Below, in pieces: positions 35,559 to 46,882 of a DNA stretch of 64,000 nucleotides (positions within the stretch are counted from its first letter, which is position 1; each line of letters starts with the position of its first letter). This DNA comes from Blumeriella jaapii. Lineage: Eukaryota > Ascomycota > Leotiomycetes > Helotiales > Drepanopezizaceae. The notes beneath the pieces were generated by a model. The model was not told the origin of the DNA. It saw only the letters and a program-made list of their open reading frames with translations, and did not search any database. Where the stretch lies: assembly GCA_009599575.1 (NCBI GenBank), contig VWND01000076.1, positions 124,001 to 188,000 of the forward strand, in the 5' to 3' direction. The position numbers and the translations under genes were made by a program.

Positions 35559-36759
35559 TCGTTCATCGACTCAGGCGGAGTCTCCCAGGCCCGTCATCGC
35601 CATCGCCATCGCCAACTGCTTCAGACGTCCCGAAGGTGCTCCTCCGACTCGAAAGGCAGAGCCTGGCTCCATCACACGAACTCCCGCAAAATCGGATCTT
35701 GTGTCTCTGTGCGACTTGAGCACGCCCCGGAAAACGCCCACCACGGTGACGATGCACAGCTGGCATACTCTCCACCGCAAGATGGCTTCTACTACCGATG
35801 AAATGGAGGACCCAAAAGCTTTAAATGCCATGAAGTGGCTGGCTGGTTGGAAAAGTCTGAAAGTCGGAGTATTTGGTCGGAAGAAGGTGTTGCGGTTACA
35901 TGAACATGCACGACGATCTACCTTTGCCCTGGGACGCAATGCCGCCCGCTGGGCCACAGAATTCCCCGCCTCACAGTGTGTCAGATCAGACGTGAGTACG
36001 ACAGAGACAGCGTTTTGAGGGACGGTCTGTCGTTCTTCCATGGCGGCACGGTCTCTGCCTTTGATGGGATGGAGAACGTACAGCATCGGCACCGCTAGCA
36101 CGCTCACTTGTGGTCGAGCTGCAGATCCGCATATCAAGGGAACAACTGCGAGACGCGCCCGGTGGCCAAGACGGGGTGGAGAGAGGAAGTGGAAGAAAAC
36201 TGCAACTCTTCTGTTCACTTGATGCAAGGCGATCTCCCGACCGATTGGCGTCTCCAGTGACAGAATCGATCTATCAGAATCCGACTCTCTTGCGGCGCTG
36301 CCTCCTTACACAGAACACACTACCAGCCCCATTTGGGACTATTGGGAAGCCGAGGGGTCGAGAGACGATATTCACCGCCACCACCTTGCAGGGACTCGTC
36401 TGTACTGTGTCTACATGCCCTCCCATCGTTTCCGGCCGATGTGCTCCCATTGGGCAACAACGGGAAATCCACCCTACGCGACATTGACGGGTTCGCGACG
36501 CGTCGCACCGAAAGGCAATCTTATTCTCCGCACATCACCAATCCTTCGTTCACCTGGCCACTCAGACGACAATGGAACTCCCATCCCTCACACCGCTCAC
36601 GCCCTTTCCCTTCTCGCAGGCAGAAGCTGGTCTCGTTTCGATTTCTCCCTGCTCGCGGGAGAAGGGAGAGATGAGCGACGCGTCGACGAGACGTTTCAAC
36701 CAACCGGCCTCGACAAGACAACTCAGCTCTGCTCCGGCAGTGCCAGTGTGTGTCAGTGA
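35559..36759 (+). pseudogene. Coding-like stretch with shifting frame
   Basis: Segments with protein-like composition and C-biased third positions follow each other in different frames with no convincing introns between. One runs to 35806 and ends DAQLAYSPPQDGFYYR. One at about 35890-35992 includes DDLPLPWDAMPPAGPQNSPP. One at 35997-36098 includes SVLRDGLSFFHGGTVSAFDG. The longest is stop-free from 36223 to 36759, including ESDSLAALPPYTEHTTSPIW and SDDNGTPIPHTAHALSLLAG. The pattern fits either a frameshifted, decaying gene or a multi-exon gene for a disordered protein whose splice sites I could not assign. No domain is recognised. Confidence 0.35.
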
Positions 36760-37749
36760 TCGCGAGTTGTCAATCGCAATATCGTTGCTCGAAGGGAGCG
36801 AGCGAGCGAGCGACGTCAGAAAGACAGCTCCTCGGGCAGCTCATACCGTTCAGGTAGCTCAGTAGATACCGTACAGGGCGAGGTAGACGCGTCACGAGCG
36901 AGTCGAGTGGTGTTTGTACTATGCCTCTTAGGAATCTCAGGAAGTAGGTCATGTAGGATGCTGCAGGAAGGCATTCGGAATCGACCCAGAGCGTGAAGAT
37001 CGAGAGATCGTTCTCGCTATGATGGCGCCACGGCGAAAGAGCCGTCGGGGCAGTCCAGGCAGCCGGCGGTTAGACCCATGGGCTTGATGCTCTGTTCTCG
37101 AAGCTCTAGGGCATGATGATGGAACAGAAGGGGACGGAAGTCTGTGACCCTCCCGCGGTCGAGACGCATGGTGTCAATCAAAGAGCAACATGATTTTCCT
37201 ATGACCTTGCCTGGCCCTACCTGGTACCTTGAGATTTCGATGGACACGGCCGTGTGTGAGATGATCGGTTGGACGTGTAACGAAAGGTGCCAACTCTCGA
37301 CCAAGGGGGAGATATTGCGGAGGAAAGGGGACAGGAACATCCCAACTAAGACCGAAACGGTGTTCCACTGGTGGAGGTGGAGGTGGTGGGGGTGGGGTAC
37401 AGACGCATTGTTTACTAGGCCCATCTGCCAGCCGAGAAGTTAAGAGGTCTTGATCCGCCCGCCCGTGCCCGCCTCTTCCACCTCAACACCACCAGTACCG
37501 ACGACCTGCGAACAACCACAACCCACAACTCCAGCCTTCCACGTCGTCGCATACAAGCGGAACACACATCCCACGCTTCTTCTCGACACGGGCAATCCGT
37601 TGCATCCACTGAAAACCGCCCTGTGTCGTGTGGTGCCGCCCGACGACCGCCGGCGCATCGATTGCGCCGCAACGTCCTCGTCGCATCGAGTCCTCCCGCC
37701 CGCGACGCGCGATCACCAACTCCACGGCCATCTTGCACGCGCCGCCGAC
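36760..37749. other. Intergenic, promoter side of SANT-like gene
   Basis: No firm gene. Open frames occur on both strands at 37017-37443, but none has supporting features. The frame of the next gene is open leftward to an ATG at 37450. Confidence 0.45.
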
Positions 37750-38418
37750 ATGTTAATGCCATCCGCGCTCGGCTGCGACGCCGCTCAACACACGCCGAGA
37801 AGGCGCATCCAGTCGGCGCTCTTCGCATCGCCACCTCTCTCCCCACCGCCGTCGGCCTCGCGCCCAGCCGCCGTCAGCAGCCTCTACTCGACATGTCGCG
37901 CGCTGCAATCCATGCTGACACCGCCGCGCGGACTCCAGAAGCGCAGGCGAGCAACGGACGGTGACATGGCCCGCGACGATGCCCCCGACGAAGACAGCGA
38001 GCAGGACGCACCCGCCAGCTGCGACAAGGGGCCCCGCACGCCTAAGCGCATGCGCTTCGCGCCCGAGATCATGCCCCTCGGCCTCGAACGCCGCGACTTC
38101 CACAAGCTGCGACGCGAGGAGATGGAGTCGCCGTCGCCGAGCCACGACCCCGGTGCGACGCCAGCTGGTGGGAGCTCTGGGTTCGCGCTCCCGCTCGGAC
38201 TGGGCCGCGAGTGGTCGGCGGAGGAAGACCGCGTGCTGGTCGAACTGGTGCTGGAGAAGCTGAAGCTGACGAAGGGCGACTGGCAGGACTGCGCGCGGCG
38301 TCTGGGGAAGGACAGGCGCAGTGTCGGAAGGAGGTGGAAGAGTCTGATGGGCCGGGGCGAGGTCGGGCTGAAGAGGAATCTACCCCGGAGGGCGAAGCTG
38401 CCTGAGGCGTGGCGATGA
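37750..38418 (+). CDS. SANT/Myb-like DNA-binding domain protein
   Basis: Single-exon gene of 222 aa from the ATG at 37750, or 322 aa if the in-frame ATG at 37450 is used. The later start was chosen because MLMPSALGCD begins the compact conserved-looking part. The sequence has RRRIQSALF, then SLYSTCRALQSMLTPPRGLQ, a nuclear-type basic cluster KRRRA and an acidic stretch. The C-terminal domain EWSAEEDRVLVELVLEKLK...GDWQDCARRLGKDRRSVGRR has the spaced tryptophans and helix pattern of a SANT/Myb-like fold (EWS, DWQDCA, RRWKSL). It probably acts in the nucleus on DNA or chromatin; this is inference from the fold. A (GAT)n run follows the stop at once. Confidence 0.75.
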   Translation: MLMPSALGCDAAQHTPRRRIQSALFASPPLSPPPSASRPAAVSSLYSTCRALQSMLTPPRGLQKRRRATDGDMARDDAPDEDSEQDAPASCDKGPRTPKRMRFAPEIMPLGLERRDFHKLRREEMESPSPSHDPGATPAGGSSGFALPLGLGREWSAEEDRVLVELVLEKLKLTKGDWQDCARRLGKDRRSVGRRWKSLMGRGEVGLKRNLPRRAKLPEAWR

Positions 38419-38732
38419 TGACGATGATGATGATGATGATTGTGATGACGATGTCTTCTAGCATTTACTGTTCTGCTTCCTCTTCTCTTCTTTTGCCTGT
38501 CACTTGGACATGTTTGGCACTTTGCGTTTTGCATTCCGCTTTCTGCCTTATCTAGGGTTTCCGCAATCGGGGCGTTTGGGATGGGATGGGATGGGATGAG
38601 GGGAGGGGAGGGGAGGGGGATGGGGTTGATGGGACGGTCCTTCGTTTTTGAGATATCCAAACATGTATGTGCAGTACTGTACTACAAAACAGTACCATGC
38701 ATGCATGACTTGATTGCACGATACCCTGCTCG

Positions 38733-38755
38733 TCTCTCTCTCTCTCTCTCTCTCC

Positions 38756-38786
<31 letters not shown>

Positions 38787-38848
38787 ATCTCTCCTCTCTA
38801 CCTCTCTCCCTCTCCTCCCTCTCTCTCTCCTCTCTCTCTCTCTCTCTA
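38733..38848. repeat. CT dinucleotide-rich microsatellite
   Basis: Imperfect (CT)n with occasional CC and TA interruptions over about 115 bp, polypyrimidine on the plus strand. It lies about 315 bp after the SANT-like gene. Confidence 0.95.
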
Positions 38849-39233
38849 CTAAAAAACCTCCCATCCATCTCTCACAGTATCCCACACGACATCAAACACA
38901 CTCCTCCAACCATCTACCCATCCACCCTCCACTTCCCCGCCCCCAGTGTATCGTGTCAGGCCTTGCCCGTGCCAAAAAAAATTTCATCGTGACATTTTCT
39001 TTTTCTTCGACTGCTCACTCGGTCGTTCCGTCAGCTCCCTTCCTGTTGAAATGGGCGTCTATCGTGTATACGCTGTACGGTAGTGTACTGTGTGTGGATG
39101 TGTGAGTATGAGTGTATGTGTATGTGAGCCTCGGGGTTTGTATGTATGTCCTTACTTATATGGATACTGTATATACTTAGGTAGGTATTGTACGGATATT
39201 CATACCTACATGTGTGTATATATATATATTATG

Positions 39234-39366
39234 TACTTACCTACCTACTTGCTTAGGTACTTACTTACTATACATACATACGTACATACATACATACATA
39301 CGTACATACATACATACATACCTACCTGCCTACCTACATACCTACCTACCTACCTACCTACCTACT
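39234..39366. repeat. TACA/TACC tetramer repeats
   Basis: Alternating TACATACATACG and TACCTACCTACC runs over about 130 bp. The same tetramers recur at 39557-39575, 39741-39765 and 40575-40625. Confidence 0.95.
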
Positions 39367-40205
39367 CTACGTACAGTACAGCAGTACCTACAGTACCTAC
39401 AGTATACACAAACCACCTCCTACTTCCCAGTCCGTATATCAAGCATGCAAGCATACACCTCGCACCTACAGTATTCAGCAGGTACAGTACAATACAATAC
39501 AATACAATACAATACACACACCACGACATATTTACTCAGCACAGCACAGTGCATACATACATACATACATACATTAAACCAGTACACAACTAAGGACATA
39601 TCGTACAGTACATACTGCACCCCAGATATTGATTGCATCATCTACATACACCATACACATACACACCTACCCCCCCCCCCCACACACACATCCACACATC
39701 CACATCCACACCTTACAGCACAGTATCTTACAGCACAGTATACATACATACATACATACATACACACATACACACATACCTTACATACACACGCACACGC
39801 ACACAGGCGCCCTACGATGTCTTCCCCGGATCTTCCTCACGCGGCTCGCTGCGACGCACGCCATCCACGCACGCCATCCACGCACGCCATCCACGCTCGC
39901 TCGCTCATCTCTTTTGGCGATGGCGCTTTTTCTCGCGGTTTCATGATGTCCCGTTTCATGTTTCGGATTTGGCGGGGGGCGGGGGGGGGGGAAGGGGGGA
40001 AGGGGGGAAGGGGTGGGAGGGGGTGGTTTTGCTTTTTTTTTGCTTTTTTTGGGCGTTTTCTGGATTGGGGGGAGGAGGGAGGTGGAAGGGAGGTAGGTAG
40101 GGAGGGAGGGAGGAGGGAGGTAGGTAGACTGACTGACTGAGTGAGTGACTGGGTGAGTGTATGGTGAGATGATGTATGTACAGTGAGGGAGATGATGTAT
40201 GTACA

Positions 40206-40339
40206 GTGAGGTGAGGTGAGGTGAGGTGAGGTGAGGTGAGGTGAGGTGAGGTGAGGTGGTGAGGTGAGGTGAGGTGAGGTGAGGTGAGGTGAGGTGAGGT
40301 GAGGTGAGGTGAGGTGAGGTAGTGAGGTAAGGTAGTGAG
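40206..40339. repeat. GTGAG pentamer satellite
   Basis: About 24 tandem GTGAG (equally GAGGT) units with one unit slip near 40257, degenerating at the right end into AGTGAGGTAAGG. It is preceded by two direct copies of GATGATGTATGTACAGTGAG at 40169 and 40191. Confidence 0.95.
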
Positions 40340-41840
40340 GGGTCTCGGTCAGAGTAAATAGAGAGAGAGCCCGACGTGACCACTCGATGTTTTTGCACCG
40401 GGGGTTTCTACATAAGTAAGTATGTACATGCTGCACATACTGTAAGTACTGTACTTAAGGTAGGTACAATACACACAGTACGCTCGGTACATCAGAGATG
40501 CATAGTACGGTGGAAGAAAGCGGGGAGGGATGGATGGATGGATGGTGAGTGAGTGAGTGAGTGAGTGACAGCTATGTACATACATACATACATACATACA
40601 TACATACATACATACATACATTCATACATAGGTACAGTACAATACAATTCAATTAACACAATATAGTGAAATATAATGTAGTGAAATACAATACAATCCA
40701 ACACAATATAGTGAAATACAAAACAGCACTACACTACACAATACAGACAGACAGTAAGTACCTACCTACCTACCTAAGTACAGCACATCGGCCAGCCAAG
40801 CGAGATCCACAACCCCGAAGCCCCCCCCTTGCTCATCTCCGTTTCCCAGATTCAGCCCCCCGGAAGCGAGGAAGATCTTGTACAAACACAGCAGGGTATA
40901 TGGATTACGTACAATACAGTACGCACAATACAATACAGCACGTGGGATACTGTACAGTACAGGAGAGTAGACCAAACCAAACCAAACCAGACCAGACCAG
41001 ACCAGACCGTACTCACTCACTCACTCACTCACTCACCCACCCACCCGACCGAGCCCCGACCTGTCCGTGCCGTGGTTTCACCCCGATGCCCACGAGCAGC
41101 ACCAACCCGACCACCTGGTCTGCACATCCCCCATTCCCCCCCTCCTCCTCCCCTGGATTTCCCGAGCGGACTGGGCCTGCCGAGGTCGCGCCCCTGATGA
41201 TGATGATAATGTGTATCCCTTGAGGACAGGGGTGAGATCGGGTGTGTCTTGGATGGATCGCGCTGTGAGACTGACTGCGGCGTAGCTATAGCACAGCACA
41301 GCACAGTACTGCAAGGGAGCAGACGAGGAACGGCACTATTCTCAGAGACACGGCTCTCGTCTCTTGCGGTCCGACGATGGCGAGATGGATGAGCATCTCT
41401 GCCTGTAAACTGGGCGCGTGTCGGCGCGGGTGTGCGTGCATCCATGTGTATATATCTCTCTATATGTATGTCTACCTACAGTACCTACAGTACCTACCTA
41501 CAAAACGGGACTTGCTGGGCCGAAGGAGCGGAAGACCGAGCGAAAAAGGTGTGCGTTCCCTAGAGACCTGCCTCCTGTCTAAGGCTGGCGCGACCCTGGA
41601 CCGACTAATTCGTGTTGCGGAAAAGGATGGTGGTGATCTGCGATGTGGCTGGCGTCCGAGAGAGGCGGCGCATAGCGTTAAGCCACGGGGTGCGGATCGT
41701 GGCTGTTGCGCTTACTCCGTTGGAGTTGTTGTTGTTGTTGTTGTTATTGATTAGCCGAGTTTGGCTCGCAGACAGTAACCTACCTTATCTACCTAGTACC
41801 TTACAGCACAGCACAGTAAACAAAGACAGCACCGCACCCT

Positions 41841-41918
41841 ACCGCACAAACCGCAAAACCGCACAAACCGCAAACCGCAAACCGCAAACCGCAAACCGCA
41901 AACCCCAAACCCCGAACC
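41841..41918. repeat. AACCGCA heptamer repeats
   Basis: About ten tandem AACCGCA units with variants (AACCGCACA, AACCCCA). The unit resembles a telomeric-style short G/C-asymmetric repeat, but it is not the TTAGGG sequence usual for filamentous fungi. Confidence 0.9.
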
Positions 41919-42487
41919 ACGCCCGCCAGCTGAGTTCCAACCCCGGGATCCATGCGAACAAGCCACATCCTCGTCGTCCTCGTCCTTGTCGTTATTATTA
42001 ACAATAGGGCCAGTCGACCTCTCCCGAGATCCTAGCGGCCAGCTTTCTTCCGAATCCCACATCACGCACGTCTGCATTATGCTACCAAGGTACCTACCTA
42101 CCTACCTACCTACCTACCTACGTACCTATGTATGGATCTTGGCCGCTGGAACTAACGTCGTTTCGACGACATGCGGTGTGGGATTGCATCGCTTTTATTC
42201 TACACAGACACAGACACAGCTCCTCCCTCCTCCGCACGGGAAGCTCGGATTGGATTGGATTGGATTGGATTGGATGGATGGCGTTTAAGCTTGAAAAGCG
42301 GGAAACGAGGCCGAGATTTCGCCGCCACGATGCACGCGGAAACAACCTAGGTACATACAGTACAGTACGGTACGGTACGGTACACATGTATGTACAGAAC
42401 CATGGAACCCACGTCGTTCGGAACCGCGGCAGGATTACAGTACTGTAGGTATCATCGTCCCACATGTCGCGTATACCCAGGCGAGGT

Positions 42488-42618
42488 AGGTGTACCTTGG
42501 AGAAGATCGATGCAAAAAAAAAAGTCTTCGATTTATGGTGTCGTCGCACCAGGTGTGCCTTGGAGTATATCGATGCAAAAAAAAAAAAAAAGTCTTCGAT
42601 TTATGGTTTCGTCGCACC
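42488..42618. repeat. 63/68-bp tandem duplication with internal A-tract
   Basis: Two adjacent copies (42488-42550 and 42551-42618) share AGGTGT(A/G)CCTTGGAG, ATCGATGC, an A-tract, GTCTTCGATTTATGG and GTCGTCGCACC. The A-tract is 10 nt in copy 1 and 15 nt in copy 2, which accounts for the whole length difference. Confidence 0.95.
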
Positions 42619-42763
42619 ATCAAACGTCTAAGATTACATTGGGGCGTGTTGCCTCTGCAGCAAGCCTCCCATTAAGCCACTGCGGATCTTGGGCAGCAAG
42701 AACCTTTTTTCAAAACGCCTGGTCGAAACCCACACCCTTCGCCATACCATAACCCGAAACGCA

Positions 42764-43617
42764 TTACAAAAGGAAGCAGAGTCCGAGGACGGTCGTCAGG
42801 GACAGAAAAGAAATAGCAGCAACATGGTTGTTGGCAGTGCCGGTGACGGTGTTGGGGACGCCGCCGTTGTAACCGGTTGAGTTGTTGTTTGTGATGTTGG
42901 TGATGCTCGTGTTGGAAAGGAAGAAATTGGCGCAGGTGAGTCGAGTGCTGTTGGCGGCGTGGATCACGATGGAGCGGTTGCCGAAGAAGGCGCCAATGCC
43001 CTCAAGGGTAGACGCATAGTCGTCCGAGTAGGTTTTGAAGTAAGGATTAGAGGTGACCTTGCCATGCTTGCCCGTAAGGTCACCGACTTCGCAGGTCGCG
43101 GGGGCCGCAGGATTGCACGGAATGGCCTGCCGAATCATGTTAGTCCTGAGCGTGGGACGTAGCTTGATCTGCCTACCTGGCCACGGATGTAGGGGTCGAG
43201 ATGAGCCAACGTCTTGGTGCAGTTGCCATCAGCCGGGACTGGCGCATCGTGGAGATGGTAGGCTGAGGACCGTTAGCCGTCGTGCATGGGTGAGAATCTG
43301 ATGGGAGAGAACGTACTGAACGGGCCGCCCACGGTGGGGAAGTCCTGGAAATTGACGGTGAAGGTGACTCCGACGCCATCTGGGTTGGCCGTCGCCGAGA
43401 TGCTGCCCTTGATGTTGCCCAACGGGTTCCCGAGCCGGTTGAAGGCCTTCTCCGGCAGGACGGCCATGTAGACCTTTCCCACCGGGTTGTTCCGAATGAC
43501 GGCGGCGTCGCCTCGATCACCCGTGACGTTGCCGGTGGTGTTGTTCGTCGGCGTGGCGACGACCAGCAGGGGGAGGAGCGCGCTGGACGCGACTGCGAAG
43601 AGAGAGAAGAAATGCAT
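42764..43617 (-). CDS. GPI-anchored Cu-only superoxide dismutase-like protein
   Basis: Three exons (43617-43317, 43262-43177, 43126-42764) give 249 aa; introns are 54 and 50 nt. The signal peptide is MHFFSLFAVASSALLPLLVV and the hydrophobic C-terminus fits a GPI signal. The Cu/Zn-SOD beta-barrel pattern is clear: VTFTVNFQDFP, then YHLHDAPVP with the paired copper histidines. The third likely ligand is in LAHLDPYIRG and the fourth in SIVIHAANSTR. The segment GDLTGKHG keeps the family aspartate. The position of a zinc histidine before GDL is Cys-Glu-Val instead, so the zinc site looks incomplete, as in fungal extracellular Cu-only SODs such as Candida Sod5. Predicted role: surface superoxide dismutation. 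N-glycosylation sites (NNTTGN, NRS, NSTR) are abundant. Confidence 0.85.
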
Positions 43618-44320
43618 GGTGGAGGATCGTGTGATGGCGTTCACGGTACGGAGCGAGTGGTGCGGTAGAGATGGAAGCGGCTGGCGGTTCACACCTCTGA
43701 AGCCGAGTGGTAACGAGAGCGATGGAAGAAGAATGCAGCGCTCGAGACGGGCGCCGTTCGAAGAGATGTGGAGAGGTGGAGAGGTGGTGAGGGGAGAGGT
43801 GGTGAGGTGGTGAGAAGGTGAAAAGGTGAAAAGGTGAGAAGGCTGGCGGCGAGAGCAGAGGAGGATGGAAGAAGCGTCTGGCTTGCGGCTCGACGTCGCT
43901 TTCTGTCTTTCTTTCTCTCTCGCGTCACAGGACCTCAGGCTCCCTAAACGTCGTGACGGTGCCGCAAGCGACTTTGCGCCAAAAGAATCAACAAGGCAAA
44001 AAACGAAAAGAATACAAGGGCGAAGGTACAGTGCTGAGCGGATGTTGAATCTGGCCGGGCTGGGGCCACGCGCCGTTTAATAAATATCCCGACTTCCACG
44101 CAGAGCGCCGCGCAGGCAAACACGCTCCCGGGGTCGCACATGCAGCAGCCCTGCAACAGCGAACTCTAAAGGCCGCGACAGAGTTGATGGATTGGACGGT
44201 GACGGCGTCGAACTGTATGATCCCCCAGCGCCAGGATGAGACTCCAAACATGCGGCTTGAAGGAGTGCGTCTTGGACTGCCAGCCGTGCATGAACCCGAG
44301 ACCGAAACATTCCCGGTCCT

Positions 44321-44421
44321 CTGGTCTGGTCTGGTCGTCTGTCTGGCATGTCTGGTCTGTCTGGTATGTCTGGTATGCCTGGTCTCTGGCTTGTCTGGTC
44401 TCTGGTCTGTCTGGCCTGTCT
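44321..44421. repeat. CTGGT/CTGTCTGG minisatellite
   Basis: Imperfect repeats of TCTGGTCTGTCTGG-type units over 100 bp, upstream of nothing recognisable. Confidence 0.85.
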
Positions 44422-45716
44422 AGTTAGTCTACCCGGTCTGGCTCTCTGGCTTTCTCGACCAACCTTCTATCAAATGCTAATGTTCGAACAGTCCCATACC
44501 CAATCTACACAGACTTCAATTCAAACCAAAGCGAGCGCGGCGGAAGCTTCAAGCGTCCGTTCGCATAAGAAGACTTCTATTGTACTGTACAATGCACCAT
44601 GCCACGTCGGATCATCGATGGCCGCACCAATTTCATCGGCACGAGTGTGATCAGCGCGGGTGGTGGGACAAGCTACCCTCGCAGGTATGATGACAATGCG
44701 AGTGACCTGTGGAAATACTGTACAGTATGTACTGTATGTAGTACAGTAAAGCACAAACAGTACAGTACTGTACGAACGGTACGGTACGGACGGGCAAGAA
44801 CATGGAAGCCAAGGTCTTAGCATTGCTGAGCCATGGCTTGTCATTAAACTTACTACTACCACCCAACCCCTATCTTTCTTCTCCTTACGCATGTACAGTA
44901 CTGTACAGTACACTGTACCGTACACACTCTGTAGTACTGTACACACTTTGTAGTACTGTACAGTAAATCGTCATTTTTCATGCTTCTCCAACCATTGGTC
45001 TGCGATCTCTACGTAGGAGGGGTACGGAGAAGTAAGGTTATCAAACCAACTGCACCTTACAGTTTAAGGACCCAGGAAATTGGACGTACCCAAAATGCCC
45101 TGGTAGAAGTAGAGGGATCCAAAACAAGTTGTCCCTAGGACCGCCAACGCCCGCCCGAAAAGGGCTTGATTGCGAAAGTTACAGTATCCAAGCACCGGAG
45201 ATCGAGAAAGAAGCGACGAAGATAAAACGATTGATGGCCAGGAAACCTCGAATGTTCCACGTACCGGTGAGTGGTACTGTACCTAAGCTTGGTGACCGCG
45301 ATGTTCCATGTACTTTACTGTACAGTACCAGTGAACGGTGCAGTGCCTGAGCTTGGTTGCCGCGATGCAGGATCTTCTCCGTTGATTCCATCGAAGGGAA
45401 ATCGAGTAGACGGACATAAGTTCTTTCTCATGTGCCTGTCTGCCTGCCTGGCGAGCCCCAACCGCGAGTGACAAGGCGCGCCCGACCGCCTCGAGAAGGG
45501 TACCCTCCAATTTCCTCCGGCCAACGGCAGCGTGTGCGGTGCTGGACGTGCCGCCTGCTTCTTTGGCATGCCTTTCGTGAGACACCATGTATCGCGGCGA
45601 TACTCTCAGACAGGAAGCAGGCAGAGGTCCTCCGGCAAAGGTAGTAAACGATTCAGCGCCTCCGCCCAATCTCGATCCCGAAGATGCGGCAACGAGCCAT
45701 GTTGGATCGCCTCTCC

Positions 45717-45830
45717 GAGACAGAGAGAGCCTCGGAAAAGAGGGAGCTCGGAAACAGGAGAGCCTCAGAAACAGGGAGAGCTTCAGAAACAGAGAGATCC
45801 CGTGAAACAAAGAGAGCCTTTGAAGTCGCG
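45717..45830. repeat. Imperfect 18-bp purine-rich repeats
   Basis: About five diverged units of the form GAGCCTCAGAAACAGGGA, in an interval with no supported gene. Confidence 0.75.
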
Positions 45831-46269
45831 GTTCAAACGTCCAAACCACGAATAAGGTTCCCTCCCTCCCTGCGCGTCCTGTTTCCGCCACGGCGACACG
45901 ACCACTACGGAGCATTAGAAACAGATTTCAACAGTGGAGGGAAGAATCGTTACCGATGAAGAATCGTTACCGATCTCTTCCAGTCTCGAAACCGCCGATG
46001 CCGTGCTGGCGTCGGGCAGCGTTGACAAGAGCCACAAGAGCCACAAGAGCCACAAGAGCCACCAGAGCTACAAGTTGGTGGGAAATGCTCCGGCCGGTTG
46101 CTTCGATGCCAAGACTTTCCGCCTCACGTCCCGCCGCTGCCGTGCGGGCGGACATCGTCACTGGCACCGCAGCACCGCACTTCTCGCGACCTCGAGGCTC
46201 AGTCTCTTCATCGTCCACGCCAGCTCCACCCTCACCACCTCTCCATCAACTTCCCACCCCGTCGCCAAC

Positions 46270-46882
46270 ATGAAGCCCGTCGTCGGAGTAATGCAGGCAT
46301 GGTCATGGTGCGTTCCCCAGCCCAGCCCAGCCCAGCAGCGCAAGCCATCCCGTCTTCCCCTACATCCACTGTGCCATGCCATCAGGAAACCGAACACGAA
46401 CACAGGCAGGCAGGCAGCCGGGAAAAGCGAACAACCAAACAAGCACATGGGCTAACCCGTCGGCCCAAACAAACAGCATTGTGATCTCCTGCTTCGCCAT
46501 CGTGATCCTCTCCGTCATCGGCGCCCTCTTCAGGGCGAACCACCACTCCATGACCGGCAGCATGGACGACCCCGAGAACGGCGCCGCCGTCGCCACCACC
46601 ATCTTCTCCTCGGTGATCGTCTACGCTGTGCGCCTCCTCCTCCTCCTCCTCCTCCTCCTCCTTCTCCTCCGTCTCTCTCTCTCGTCTCATGCCGCACACC
46701 GCCCTCATGCTTTGCAACCCGTCACATCTCACCTTGCGCTCCAACTCGCGGCCGAGGATGCGCTGGCTGGCTGGCCGACTGACTGACTGACATCACCCGC
46801 GCAGGTCTTCCTCGTTGGCTGCGGCTTCCAAGCCCTTCTCCACATCCGCGACAACCGTCGGGGCACCATCACACTCTCGTGA
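46270..46882 (+). CDS. V-type ATPase V0 subunit f (YPR170W-B-like)
   Basis: Small two-span membrane subunit of the V0 proton channel. Three exons (46270-46307, 46477-46627, 46805-46882) give 88 aa, matching yeast YPR170W-B in length. It starts MKPVVGVMQAWS and continues across the first intron as CIVISCFAIVILSVIGALF. It then reads NHHSMTGSMDDPENGAAVA and VIVYAVFLVGCGFQALL. The family hallmarks are the N-terminal (K/R)PVV, the H(H/E)S...GS.(D/N)DPE.G loop and the second span. The introns are unusually long for this window (169 and 177 nt); the second carries a CTC trinucleotide run. A GCTAAC branch point precedes the first acceptor by about 20 nt. Because of the introns, the gene is invisible as a single open frame. 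Confidence 0.85.

Larger units (their letters stand above)
38419..42763. other. Satellite-rich intergenic block
   Basis: No gene is credible in these 4.3 kb. The DNA is a mosaic of simple and tandem repeats: GAT, CT, TACA, TACC, CAATA, GTGAG, TCAC, ACCAG, AACCGCA and ATTGG runs, plus one 63/68-bp duplication. Long stop-free frames such as poly-Tyr/Ile/His peptides come from these repeats. Confidence 0.75.
43618..46269. other. Intergenic with minisatellites and GTAC clusters
   Basis: No supported gene. It holds GAGGTG runs (43767-43830), a TCTGGT-type minisatellite (44321-44421), TACTGTAC/CAGTAC clusters (44700-44775 and 44895-44965), an imperfect 18-bp repeat (45717-45830) and an AAGAGCCAC repeat (46027-46063). 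A 210-codon minus-strand frame over 45283-45915 is explained by the purine-rich repeat. Confidence 0.55.

Noticed and set aside
39090..40436. Tyr/His/Ile-rich and Ser/Pro/Thr-rich frames of up to 308 codons
   Set aside because: They follow TACA, TACC and GTGAG repeats exactly and have no other content.
41841..41918. Interstitial telomere
   Set aside because: The AACCGCA unit is not TTAGGG/CCCTAA, and the array is short and surrounded by other simple repeats.
45283..45915. 210-codon minus-strand gene
   Set aside because: Its openness comes from an imperfect 18-bp purine-rich repeat; no domain, introns or coherent codon bias.
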